This document shows, piece by piece, positions 1 to 7,393 of a stretch of 16,558 nt of DNA. The stretch is from Chthoniobacter sp. (GTDB taxonomy: Bacteria; Verrucomicrobiota; Verrucomicrobiia; Chthoniobacterales; Chthoniobacteraceae). Each line of letters starts with the position of its first letter. Position 1 is the stretch's first letter. A model generated the notes under the pieces. That model searched no databases. It saw only the letters and a list, made by a program, of their open reading frames with translations, and was not told where the DNA came from. The position numbers and the translations under genes were made by a program. The stretch lies in the NCBI GenBank assembly GCA_025352865.1, contig JANXSB010000113.1, positions 1 to 16,558 of the forward strand. The letters are read 5' to 3'.

Positions 1-777
1 GCCACGCCGCTCGATCCGCGGCATCGGCTTGTCACCACGAAATACAATCCGGCGCGCACTTGGACGCCGGAAAACGCCGTCGGCATCGGTGGCGCTTACA
101 TGTGCATTTACGGCATGGAAGGGCCGGGCGGGTATCAGTTCGTGGGCCGCACCGTGCAGTGCTGGAACACCTGGCGCTCGACGAAAGATTTCGTAGCGGG
201 CAAGCCGTGGCTGCTGCGGTTCTTCGATCAGGTGCGGTTCTATCCGGTGAGCGCGGAGGAGTTGCTGAAACATCGCGCCGACTTCCTGCACGGGCGCTTC
301 AACGTGCGCGTCGAGGAGACGACTTTCCGACTCGCGGAGTATCAGGCGTTTCTCGACGCGAATGCGGAATCCATCGCCGCGTTCCGCCAAACGCAGCGCG
401 CGGAGTTTGCCGCCGAGCGCGAGCGCTGGGCGGCGGCAGGGCAGAACGTCGTGGAGACTGAACCGGAGCCGGAAGCCCCGCGCGCGGAGATCGATCTCCC
501 CCCGGGCGGGCGCATCGTGGCGGCGGATTTGCCGGGGAGTGTGTGGCAGTTGCTGGTGGGTGAAGGCGATGCGGTCGCGGAAGGCGACAAGCTGCTCATC
601 CTCGAATCGATGAAAATGGAAACCGCGATCCTCGCGCCCGCGAGCGGAACCGTGCTGCGTGTGCTTTGCGCGCAGGGCCGCACCGTCGAACCCGGCCAGC
701 CGCTGCTCGTGCTGGTGGAAGGAACGGAGGAGGGTCACGCAAAGACGCCAAGGCGCAAAGGTTCGGAGGAGAAGTGA
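1..777 (+). CDS. uca: Urea carboxylase, C-terminal part (5' end outside window)
   Basis: Biotin-dependent cytoplasmic ligase that carboxylates urea to allophanate using ATP and bicarbonate. Only the last 258 residues are visible, in a frame open from base 1; the family is usually about 1,200 residues. The fragment opens with the end of the carboxyltransferase AHS1/AHS2-type region, including LVTTKYNPARTWTPENAVGI and IYGMEGPGGYQFVGRTVQ, which are typical of urea carboxylase. A linker rich in Ala and Glu follows, then a biotinyl (BCCP-like) domain from about fragment residue 168 to 240. Its ESMKMET motif places the biotinylated lysine at codon 613-615. The biotinyl fold should end near LLVLVEG. 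The remaining residues, including AKTPRRK, are encoded by one arm of an inverted repeat and look like an accidental extension. Allophanate hydrolase follows 88 bp downstream on the same strand, which supports the assignment over other biotin carboxylases. Confidence 0.93.
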   Translation, partial: ATPLDPRHRLVTTKYNPARTWTPENAVGIGGAYMCIYGMEGPGGYQFVGRTVQCWNTWRSTKDFVAGKPWLLRFFDQVRFYPVSAEELLKHRADFLHGRFNVRVEETTFRLAEYQAFLDANAESIAAFRQTQRAEFAAERERWAAAGQNVVETEPEPEAPRAEIDLPPGGRIVAADLPGSVWQLLVGEGDAVAEGDKLLILESMKMETAILAPASGTVLRVLCAQGRTVEPGQPLLVLVEGTEEGHAKTPRRKGSEEK

Positions 778-832
778 TCGCGATGAAGCATTTGCGTGCG
801 GCTCCTCTGCTTTGCGCCTTGGCGTCTTTGCG
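738..832. repeat. Perfect 23-bp inverted repeat around the urea carboxylase stop codon
   Basis: Bases 738-760 and 810-832 are exact reverse complements (23 of 23), separated by 49 bases. The pairing can extend inward: 764-771 matches the complement of 802-809 at 7 of 8 positions across a small asymmetric bulge. The arm has an internally repetitive character, with CGCAAAG at 738-744 and again at 754-760. The left arm is translated as the tail of urea carboxylase and the TGA at 775-777 lies in the loop. The sequence resembles short interspersed palindromic repeats found in intergenic DNA of many bacteria. As RNA it would form a strong hairpin that could attenuate transcription or protect the mRNA end. 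No T-run follows, so it is not a canonical intrinsic terminator. Confidence 0.85.
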
Positions 833-865
833 GGAGCCACTGCTCTTTTTCTAAATGATTCAATC

Positions 866-2650
866 ATGGACCTGACGAAAATTGATTTCACCATTCCGAC
901 GCTGCGGCGGCTTTACCGCGACGGCGCGGCGACCGTCGCCGACGTGCTCGACGAGGCGTTGCGGCGCGCGGCGCAGCCGCACGTTTGGATTTCGCTGCTC
1001 TGCCGCGAGCATGTCATGGCCTTCGCGGAAAAGTTGTCGCCCGTGGACCTCGACAAGCTGCCGCTCTACGGCGTGCCGTTCGCGATCAAGGACAACATCG
1101 ACCTCGCAGGCGTGCCGACGACAGCGGCGTGTCCCGAGTTTGCGTTCACGCCCGCGCGGTCGGCGACAGTCGTCGAGCGGCTCATCGCAGCGGGCGCGAT
1201 TCCGATTGGGAAAACGAATCTCGATCAATTCGCGACGGGCCTCGTCGGCACGCGCACGCCGCACGGCGCGTGCGCGTCCGTCTTTGATCCACGCTACATC
1301 TCCGGCGGATCAAGTTCGGGTTCTGCGGCGGCGGTGGCGTCGGGCATGGTGTCGTTCGCACTCGGGACCGACACTGCGGGATCGGGGCGCGTCCCGGCGG
1401 CTTTCAATCACATCGTCGGGCTCAAGCCGAGCAAGGGCGTGCTCAGCACGCGCGGCGTTTTCCCCGCCTGCCGCTCGCTCGATTGTGTGTCGATCTTTGC
1501 CGGTAGTTGCCACGATGCGCGCGCGGTGTTCGATGTCGCTGCCGGCTCGGACGTGGAGGATGCGTTTTCGCGCACGTTGACCGACGGCGCGCTGCCGGAC
1601 GCGCCGCGTTTCGGTGTTCCAAAAGCCGGGCAACTCGAGTTTTTCGGCGACGCCGAATCCGCGCGCCTTTTCGAGGAAGCCGCCGCGCGCATGAGCGCGC
1701 TCGGAGCGCAGTGGGTAGAGATTGATTTCACGCCGTTCCGCGACGCGGCGGCGCTGCTCTACGCCGGGCCGTGGGTCGCGGAGCGGCGGCACGCGCTCGG
1801 CGATTTTTTCACTCAGCACGGCGACGCGATGGACCCGACGGTGCGTGCGATCATCGGCGGCGCAGACAAATACAGCGCGGTCGAGGCGTTCGATGCCGCT
1901 TACAAATTGCAGGCGCTCGCCGTCGCGGCGCGGGGCGAGTGGGCGAAGATGGACGTGCTGCTGCTGCCGACGGCGGGGACGACCTACACGATCGAGGAAG
2001 TGCAGGCCGACCCGATCCGCCTGAACTCGAATCTCGGCTGCTACACGAACTTCGTGAACCTTCTCGACCTCGCCGCCATTGCCGTGCCCGCAGGCTTTCG
2101 CGGCGACGGGCTGCCGCTCGGCGTGACGCTCATGGCCCCCGCATTTTCCGACCGCGCCCTGCTCGCGCTCGGCGACAAACTCCACCGCGCGCTCGGCGGT
2201 TTCATCGGAATCACGACCGCGCAGATTGCGGATCAACCTGTCGTCGCGCCACCGTCCGCGCGCGAAATCCGGCTCGCTGTCGTTGGCGCGCATTTGAGCG
2301 GGATGCCGCTGAATCATCAGCTCACCACCCGCGGCGCGCGCCTCGTCGCGACCACCCGCACCGCGCCAAAGTATCGCCTTTACGCCCTCGCGAACACCAC
2401 CCCGCCCAAGCCCGGCCTCGTGCGTGGGAGCGAGCCGCAGGTGCATGGCATCGAACTTGAAGTGTGGGCGATGAGCGAAGCCGCCTTCGGTTCCTTTGTC
2501 GCGGAGGTGCCCGCACCCATGACCATCGGCACCGTCGAACTCGCCGACGGCTCGCTCGTGAAAGGCTTCGCCTGCGAGCCCTGCGCCCTCGACGGCGCTG
2601 TGGAAATCACCGCTCACGGCGGCTGGCGTCGCTACCTCGCAGCGTGCTGA
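866..2650 (+). CDS. atzF: Allophanate hydrolase
   Basis: Cytoplasmic amidase-signature enzyme that hydrolyses allophanate, the product of urea carboxylase, to ammonia and CO2. The product is 594 residues, close to the usual 600 or so. The N-terminal amidase domain shows the Ser-cisSer-Lys triad: Lys75 in PFAIKDNIDLAG, the cis-Ser Ser149 in ISGGSSSGSA, and the nucleophile Ser173 in GTDTAGSGRVPAAF. The 24-residue spacing between the two serines is the family standard. From about residue 465 an allophanate-hydrolase C-terminal domain follows (VVGAHLSGMPLN, KPGLVRG, and GGWRRYL near the end), which separates this protein from GatA and other amidases. I chose the ATG at 866 because homology begins at MDLTKIDFTIPTL; the upstream open frame crosses the inverted repeat and is not protein-like. 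No clear Shine-Dalgarno precedes it. It is probably co-transcribed with uca. Confidence 0.94.
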   Translation: MDLTKIDFTIPTLRRLYRDGAATVADVLDEALRRAAQPHVWISLLCREHVMAFAEKLSPVDLDKLPLYGVPFAIKDNIDLAGVPTTAACPEFAFTPARSATVVERLIAAGAIPIGKTNLDQFATGLVGTRTPHGACASVFDPRYISGGSSSGSAAAVASGMVSFALGTDTAGSGRVPAAFNHIVGLKPSKGVLSTRGVFPACRSLDCVSIFAGSCHDARAVFDVAAGSDVEDAFSRTLTDGALPDAPRFGVPKAGQLEFFGDAESARLFEEAAARMSALGAQWVEIDFTPFRDAAALLYAGPWVAERRHALGDFFTQHGDAMDPTVRAIIGGADKYSAVEAFDAAYKLQALAVAARGEWAKMDVLLLPTAGTTYTIEEVQADPIRLNSNLGCYTNFVNLLDLAAIAVPAGFRGDGLPLGVTLMAPAFSDRALLALGDKLHRALGGFIGITTAQIADQPVVAPPSAREIRLAVVGAHLSGMPLNHQLTTRGARLVATTRTAPKYRLYALANTTPPKPGLVRGSEPQVHGIELEVWAMSEAAFGSFVAEVPAPMTIGTVELADGSLVKGFACEPCALDGAVEITAHGGWRRYLAAC

Positions 2651-2690
2651 ATCGCGAGCCAGCGAACCCACACGGCCCCCTGTCCGCCAA

Positions 2691-3182
2691 TCACTCCCGG
2701 AAATTTTTGAAGCCAAGCGTGATTTCAAAGTCGCGGCTCCGGCAGAAAGCGATGACCTCCTGCAGCTCGTCGCGCTTTTTTCCCGTCACGCGAATCTGCC
2801 GCTCCTGCAGCGCGCTTTGCACTTTGAAATCCGCCGCCTTGATCGCTTTCACGATCTCCTTCGCCTTCTCGCCGTCGAGACCCTGCTTGATGATGAAGTC
2901 CTGCGTGGCGTGGCCGAGCGGTGAGATCGCCGGGTCTTTCCGCTCCACGTTGCGGAGGTCGATGTTCCGTTTGGCCAGCTTGCCGATGACCATTTCGTGC
3001 AGGCTCTTCAGCCGCGTGCCATCCTCGGCCTTGAGTTCGATCTTCGATTCCTTCTCGTTCCATTCGATCGACGCCGGGCTGCCTTTGAAATCGAACCGCG
3101 TCGCCAGCTCCTTGCGCGCCTGATTGATGGCGTTGTCGATTTCCTGTTTGTCGATTTCCGAGACGATGTCGAAGGAGGGCAT
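2691..3182 (-). CDS. yajQ: YajQ family nucleotide-binding protein
   Basis: Small cytoplasmic protein of the DUF520/YajQ family. Members bind nucleotides or RNA, and the Xanthomonas homologue binds cyclic di-GMP and acts with a transcription factor; the role here is unknown. The product is 163 residues, the same length as E. coli YajQ. It starts with the family hallmark MPSFDIVSEID and continues with KQEIDNAINQARKELATRFD. Further conserved blocks are ISPLGHATQDF and KEIVKAIKAADFKVQSA, then the C-terminal RDELQEVIAF and FKNFRE. The ATG at 3182 was chosen because it begins this hallmark; a longer in-frame start would add about 35 unconserved residues. The gene converges on atzF with a 40-bp gap. 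It lies 112 bp downstream of the ceramidase-like gene on the same strand, with a probable terminator between them. Confidence 0.95.
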   Translation of the reverse strand: MPSFDIVSEIDKQEIDNAINQARKELATRFDFKGSPASIEWNEKESKIELKAEDGTRLKSLHEMVIGKLAKRNIDLRNVERKDPAISPLGHATQDFIIKQGLDGEKAKEIVKAIKAADFKVQSALQERQIRVTGKKRDELQEVIAFCRSRDFEITLGFKNFRE

Positions 3183-3248
3183 GGCGGCATACAGACTAGC
3201 GGCGGGCGCGAGAGGCGCGCAACACACCAGCGCAAACATCTCCTGCTG

Positions 3249-3295
3249 GCAAAAGGCGCGGGCTCGCTCACGCAGCTTGCGCGACAAGCCCGCCT
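3249..3295 (-). terminator. Putative intrinsic terminator after the ceramidase-like gene
   Basis: Read on the minus strand, AGGCGGGCT (3295-3287) pairs with AGCCCGCGCCT (3264-3254), with two unpaired bases in the right arm. The transcript then continues as TTTTGCC. A GC-rich stem followed directly by four Ts fits a rho-independent terminator. The TCA that encodes the stop codon of the upstream gene (3295-3297) touches the stem. The 22-base loop is long for a terminator and could hold a smaller inner hairpin. The element could instead be a dispersed palindromic repeat. Confidence 0.42.
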
Positions 3296-4593
3296 CACGC
3301 CAGACGCCGGAGCAGAGCGGTCGCGGCGGCAGTGAGTTCGGCGGCGGTGCCGGGGCGGAAGGGCGGAAGTTCGAGGAGTTTCGGCACGACCAGCGCGGCG
3401 TATTCGCCGGCGTCGTAGGCTTTGGGATCGGTGACGTAGCCGACGAAATCCTCGGTGTAGCCGACGGCGAGCGTGGCGGGAAACGGCGAGTCGCGGCGGA
3501 TCGCGAGGCCGTAGTAGCTGTAAAGCTCGGCGGGGTGAAAGAGCAGCGCGAGTTCGCCGAGACGCACGGCGGTGAGCGGCGCGGTCAGCGCGTCGCCCGC
3601 AGGGCCGGCTTTTTCGGCGGCATCGAACCACGCTTTCGCAAAGCCGGCATCGACCCACTCGCCGCTCGCGCATTCCGCTGGGACGCGGCGGTAGCGGTCG
3701 AGCCATTCGCGCTGCCGGTCGAGGTCGAAGGGAAGTTTCACTTCGCTGCGGACGATGCGGAGTTCATCGGCCTTGATGTAGCGGCCATGCGTCGTGGCGT
3801 GATGCAGCGAGGCATAGACGGCCTCGGCGGTTTTTTCCGCATCGCCGATCCAGCCATCCGCGGGCGGGCCGGCGCCGGGGTTCACGTCGCCGATGTGGCC
3901 CTGGAGAAAGGCGGGATCCACCCCGTCGCGCTCGCGCATTTTCCGGGCGACGAGGCCGGGCCAGTCGGGGCCGGCCTGGTCGTCGCCGTAGCACACGGGA
4001 TGCGCGCAGAAGTGATACCAGAGCAGCGGCGGCTTCGGTTTTTCGCGCATGAAGGTGAGCGCGTGCAGCGTGGTGTCGAGCCAGCGCTCGGCGTCGGTCG
4101 AGGTGGGGCCGAAGTCCGCGTCGGTGCGCCACGTTTTCACGGTGCGGTTGAAATTCGCGCCGGTCGCGCGCTCGGTGCCGAGCAGCACCTCGGCGGGCGC
4201 GAGGTCTTTCATCGCCGCCTGCGCCGCCTCCACGCAGCGCTGTCCGATGGCCGGCAGCCACTCGCGCGGCACCGCGCCCCATTGGAGGAAAAAGCGGATC
4301 GTCGGCATCGAGTGCGTGTGGGTGCAGGTGACGCGCACATTTTCCGCCGCCACGCCGGTGGCCTGCGCGACGGCCTGCTGCGCGCCGCGCGCGAACTCCG
4401 CCGAGATCGTGATGAGATCGAGCACGAGGATGACGACCGTGGTTTCACCGAGGCGCAACGCGAGTGCGCGCACCCGGCTCGCGTCGCGGATGCCGGCGAT
4501 TTTCCGCTCCTGGCCGACGGCGCGATGGAAGCCCGCCAGCTCGATACCGAGCGGCGGCGTGAGGTCGGCGATTCCTTCTCCAGCTTCAAGCAT
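3295..4593 (-). CDS. Neutral/alkaline non-lysosomal ceramidase-like hydrolase
   Basis: The 432-residue product resembles the N-terminal catalytic domain of neutral ceramidase (Pfam PF04734 type), a zinc-dependent amidase fold. Visible family features are the opening GEGIADLTPPLGIELAGF, CTHTHS at residues 90-95 (His92 and His94 as candidate zinc ligands), FCAHPVCYG with His198, and GHIGDVNPGAG. A late FHPAELYSYYG contains a conserved Glu356, and GYTEDFVGYVTD supplies a tyrosine-rich segment. True ceramidases are about 650 residues and secreted. This protein lacks the C-terminal beta domain and has no signal peptide, so it probably acts in the cytoplasm on another substrate. Such short versions are common in Verrucomicrobiota and Planctomycetes. 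The ATG at 4593 was preferred because homology starts there; a GTG at 4662 in the same frame is an alternative. No Shine-Dalgarno is evident. Confidence 0.8.
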   Translation of the reverse strand: MLEAGEGIADLTPPLGIELAGFHRAVGQERKIAGIRDASRVRALALRLGETTVVILVLDLITISAEFARGAQQAVAQATGVAAENVRVTCTHTHSMPTIRFFLQWGAVPREWLPAIGQRCVEAAQAAMKDLAPAEVLLGTERATGANFNRTVKTWRTDADFGPTSTDAERWLDTTLHALTFMREKPKPPLLWYHFCAHPVCYGDDQAGPDWPGLVARKMRERDGVDPAFLQGHIGDVNPGAGPPADGWIGDAEKTAEAVYASLHHATTHGRYIKADELRIVRSEVKLPFDLDRQREWLDRYRRVPAECASGEWVDAGFAKAWFDAAEKAGPAGDALTAPLTAVRLGELALLFHPAELYSYYGLAIRRDSPFPATLAVGYTEDFVGYVTDPKAYDAGEYAALVVPKLLELPPFRPGTAAELTAAATALLRRLA

Positions 4594-4698
4594 GGCGGAG
4601 GATGGAAGACGCGGGATCGGGAAGTCGAGCCAAAGTTCCGGCTCCCAACGCGGCGCTGCCACATTGCGTTCGGCACTTCGCGTTTGCTAAACATGCAC

Positions 4699-4718
4699 CC
4701 GACGCAGAACCGCGTCGG
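4699..4718. promoter_or_regulatory. 7-bp-stem palindrome in the divergent promoter region
   Basis: CCGACGC at 4699-4705 and GCGTCGG at 4712-4718 are perfect reverse complements around the 6-base loop AGAACC. The palindrome lies in the 149-bp spacer between the divergent ceramidase-like gene (start 4593) and the PVC haem-protein gene (start 4743), 24 bp before the latter's ATG. It could be an operator, a leader hairpin or a chance palindrome in GC-rich DNA. I could not place convincing -10 and -35 boxes in this spacer. Confidence 0.35.
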
Positions 4719-4742
4719 TAAACTCCTCACATCCGATTCGTC

Positions 4743-7322
4743 ATGAAAAATGCCGCCGTCCTCGCCCTCCTCGGCCTTGCCTCCCTCAGCACGGTCCACG
4801 CGCAGCCCCGCCAGCACCCCGATGCTCCCCTGCCCGATGGCGTGACCTTGAAAGACGCGCAAGGCCGCGACAACGGCGTGCGCTTCGTGGACATCAACGG
4901 TGACGGCCAGGAGGACATCGTCTTTTCCAACCACGAACGCTACGGCGTCTATCTCTACAACGATGTGGAGCGCAAGAACCTGGGCTGGACCATCGGCTGG
5001 CCGCACGTCATCCGCGAAGGCCGGGCGGGCGATACGAACGCGCTGCCGTTGACGACGGGCAAGGACGTGACTTTCAAAGACGGCGCGATGTGGGTGAAAG
5101 GCGTGAAGACCATGACCTACGCCGAGCTGTGCCGTCCGCCCGCGCCGCCCGCGCGCACGCCGCAGGAGTCGCTGAAGGCGCTGCATGTGAAAGCGGGCTT
5201 CGTGGCGGAACTCGTCGCGCACGAGCCGCTGGTGCAGGATCCGATCTTTGTGGATTGGGACGCGCGCGGGCGCATGTGGGTCGTGGAGATGGCCGACTAC
5301 CCATTTCACGAGCACGGCGGCGAGACGCATACGGGTCGGGTGAAAGTGCTCGAAGACACGGACGGCGACGGCCTCTACGACAAGGCCACGGTCTTCCTCG
5401 ACGGCCTCACGTATCCCACCGGCCTCGCGTGCTGGAAAAACGGCGTCTTCGTCGCCAGCGTGCCCGAGGTTTTTTTCGCCGAGGACACCGATGGCGATGG
5501 CAAGGCCGACAAGCGCACGCCGATTCTGCAAGGCTTCACCGAGGGCAATCCGCAGCATCTCGTGAACGGTTTCGCGTGGGGACTCGACGGCTGGCTCTAT
5601 GGCGGCAATGGCGACAGCGGCGGCCTCGTCACCGACGTGAGCACGGGCAAAAAACACGATCTCAGCGGACGCGACTTCCGCTTCAATCCGCGGACGGGCG
5701 AGTTCCAACTGCAATCCGGCCAGGCGCAGTATGGCCGCTGGCGCGATGACTTCGGCAACTGGTTCGCCAACAACAACAGCAACCTCGGCTGGCATTACTT
5801 TCTCGAAGACCGCTACCTCGCGCGCAATCCGCAGCTCGCCGTGCCCACGGTGCGGCAGGACCTCAACGGCGGCGGCACGCACATCTTTCCCGTGAGCACG
5901 CCGCTCCGCCGCCTGAATCAGCCCGACTCCGTGAACACGCTCACCTCCGGCTGCAACCCGATGCCGTATCGCGACACGCTCTTCGGCGCGGACTTTGCGC
6001 GCAGCATTTTCATCTGCGAACCGGCGAACAACCTCGTGCATCGCGAGGTGCTCGAACCCGACGGCATCACTTTCAAAAGCCATCGCGCCGCCGACGAGGC
6101 GGAGAGCGAATTCCTCGCCAGCGAGGATCATTGGAGCCGCTTCACGCAGGCGCGCACGGGGCCGGACGGCGCGCTCTATGTCGTGGATTTCTACCGCCTC
6201 ATTCTCGAACACCCCGAGTGGATTCCGCAGCAAATGATCGAGCATCTCGACCTCCGCGCCGGCAGCGACATGGGCCGCATCTATCGCATCCGTCCCACCG
6301 GCACCAAGCCCCGCGCCGTGCCGCCGCTCGCCACGATGACCGACGGCGAACTCGGCAAAATGCTGGAGTCGCCGAACGGCTGGGCGCGCGACACCGCGCA
6401 GCGGCTGCTCATCGAACGCGACGCGAAGTGGAGCAGCGATGTCCTTTCCGGCGACCTCGCCGCGCAGGTGCAGCAGCTCTGGACCATGCACACGCTCGGC
6501 ACCTTGAAACCGGCGCTCCTGCAAAACGCGATGCGCGACAAAAACGCCCCGCTCCGCGAACACGCCGCGCGCCTCGCCGAAAACTACCTGAAGGACGAAG
6601 CCGTCCTGCAAAGCCTGTGCGAACTCGCCAATGACGACGATGTGCGCGTGCGCGTGCAGGTCGCCTTTTCGCTCGGCGAAAGCCAGGACGCCCGCATCGC
6701 CGCCGTGCTCAGCGCGCTCGCGAAACGCGATGCCGCCACGCCGGGCATGCTCGTGGCGCTGCTCAGCTCCGCCCCCGGCCACGCCGAGGCCGCGCAGTGG
6801 CAGGCCATGCTCAAAGGCGAGCGCAAAGCCAGCAACACACCGCCGCCGCCGAAGATCGTCACGAACACCAATCCCGATCGCGACAAGGTCGTGAAAGCCT
6901 ACGCCGGCGTCGCCGCGCTCACCGGCGATGCCGCGCGCGGGCACGCGCTTTACACCGCCGTCTGCTCCGCGTGCCATCGCTTGAAAAACGAAGGCAGCGA
7001 GATCGGCCCCGACCTCGGCACCATCGCCGCCAAGCCCACGGAACAACTGCTCGAAGCCATCCTCGATCCCAGCCGCGCCGTGGAGCAGCGCTACCTCGCG
7101 CACACCGTCACCCTGCGGGACGGGAAACAGCTCACGGGCATGATCGCCGAGGAAACCGCGAACAGCATCACCCTCAAGCTCGGCGGTGCCACGGAAGTCA
7201 TCCTGCGCAGCACCATCGCGAAGAACGAAGCCAGCGCGAAGTCGCTGATGCCCGATGGCCTGGAAAGCCTCCTGACTCCGCAGCAGGTGGCCGATGTGCT
7301 GGCGTGGATTCGGGCGAAGTAA
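4743..7322 (+). CDS. Secreted PVC-type haem-binding protein (dehydrogenase-like, HEAT, c-type haem)
   Basis: The 859-residue product is probably a periplasmic electron-transfer or dehydrogenase protein of the large PVC family (TIGR02604/TIGR02603 type); its substrate is unknown. A signal peptide spans residues 1-20 (MKNAAVLALLGLASLSTVHA). A short FG-GAP/VCBS-like segment (FVDINGDGQEDIVFSN, around 48-63) precedes a propeller-like domain from about residue 140. That domain carries two calcium-loop-like motifs, EDTDGDG at 204-210 and EDTDGDG at 247-253. Alpha-helical HEAT-like sequence runs from about 525 to 700. The C-terminal haem domain has CSACH (Cys741, Cys744, His745), EIGPDLG, ILDPS and SLMPDGL; Met836 is the probable distal haem ligand. 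The ATG at 4743 starts the signal peptide, with no clear Shine-Dalgarno. A secreted LTD/CotH protein gene follows 71 bp downstream. A pyrroloquinoline-dependent or sugar dehydrogenase role is possible but not shown. Confidence 0.9.
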   Translation: MKNAAVLALLGLASLSTVHAQPRQHPDAPLPDGVTLKDAQGRDNGVRFVDINGDGQEDIVFSNHERYGVYLYNDVERKNLGWTIGWPHVIREGRAGDTNALPLTTGKDVTFKDGAMWVKGVKTMTYAELCRPPAPPARTPQESLKALHVKAGFVAELVAHEPLVQDPIFVDWDARGRMWVVEMADYPFHEHGGETHTGRVKVLEDTDGDGLYDKATVFLDGLTYPTGLACWKNGVFVASVPEVFFAEDTDGDGKADKRTPILQGFTEGNPQHLVNGFAWGLDGWLYGGNGDSGGLVTDVSTGKKHDLSGRDFRFNPRTGEFQLQSGQAQYGRWRDDFGNWFANNNSNLGWHYFLEDRYLARNPQLAVPTVRQDLNGGGTHIFPVSTPLRRLNQPDSVNTLTSGCNPMPYRDTLFGADFARSIFICEPANNLVHREVLEPDGITFKSHRAADEAESEFLASEDHWSRFTQARTGPDGALYVVDFYRLILEHPEWIPQQMIEHLDLRAGSDMGRIYRIRPTGTKPRAVPPLATMTDGELGKMLESPNGWARDTAQRLLIERDAKWSSDVLSGDLAAQVQQLWTMHTLGTLKPALLQNAMRDKNAPLREHAARLAENYLKDEAVLQSLCELANDDDVRVRVQVAFSLGESQDARIAAVLSALAKRDAATPGMLVALLSSAPGHAEAAQWQAMLKGERKASNTPPPPKIVTNTNPDRDKVVKAYAGVAALTGDAARGHALYTAVCSACHRLKNEGSEIGPDLGTIAAKPTEQLLEAILDPSRAVEQRYLAHTVTLRDGKQLTGMIAEETANSITLKLGGATEVILRSTIAKNEASAKSLMPDGLESLLTPQQVADVLAWIRAK

Positions 7323-7393
7323 CCACGCCATCCCTTGCCAAATTTCTCCCTCTCGCAATTCGCCCGCGTTGCGCCACCGTTCGGCACCGTCGC

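Noticed and set aside
783..854. A small plus-strand frame starting MKHLRAAPLL between urea carboxylase and allophanate hydrolase
   Set aside because: It is 23 residues, mostly the translated right arm of the inverted repeat, and its hydrophobic look is explained by that.
6797..7393. An upstream extension of the LTD/CotH frame overlapping the 3' end of the haem gene
   Set aside because: The overlapped region encodes the conserved CxxCH domain in the other frame, and the extension would bury an obvious signal peptide that starts at the GTG at 7394.
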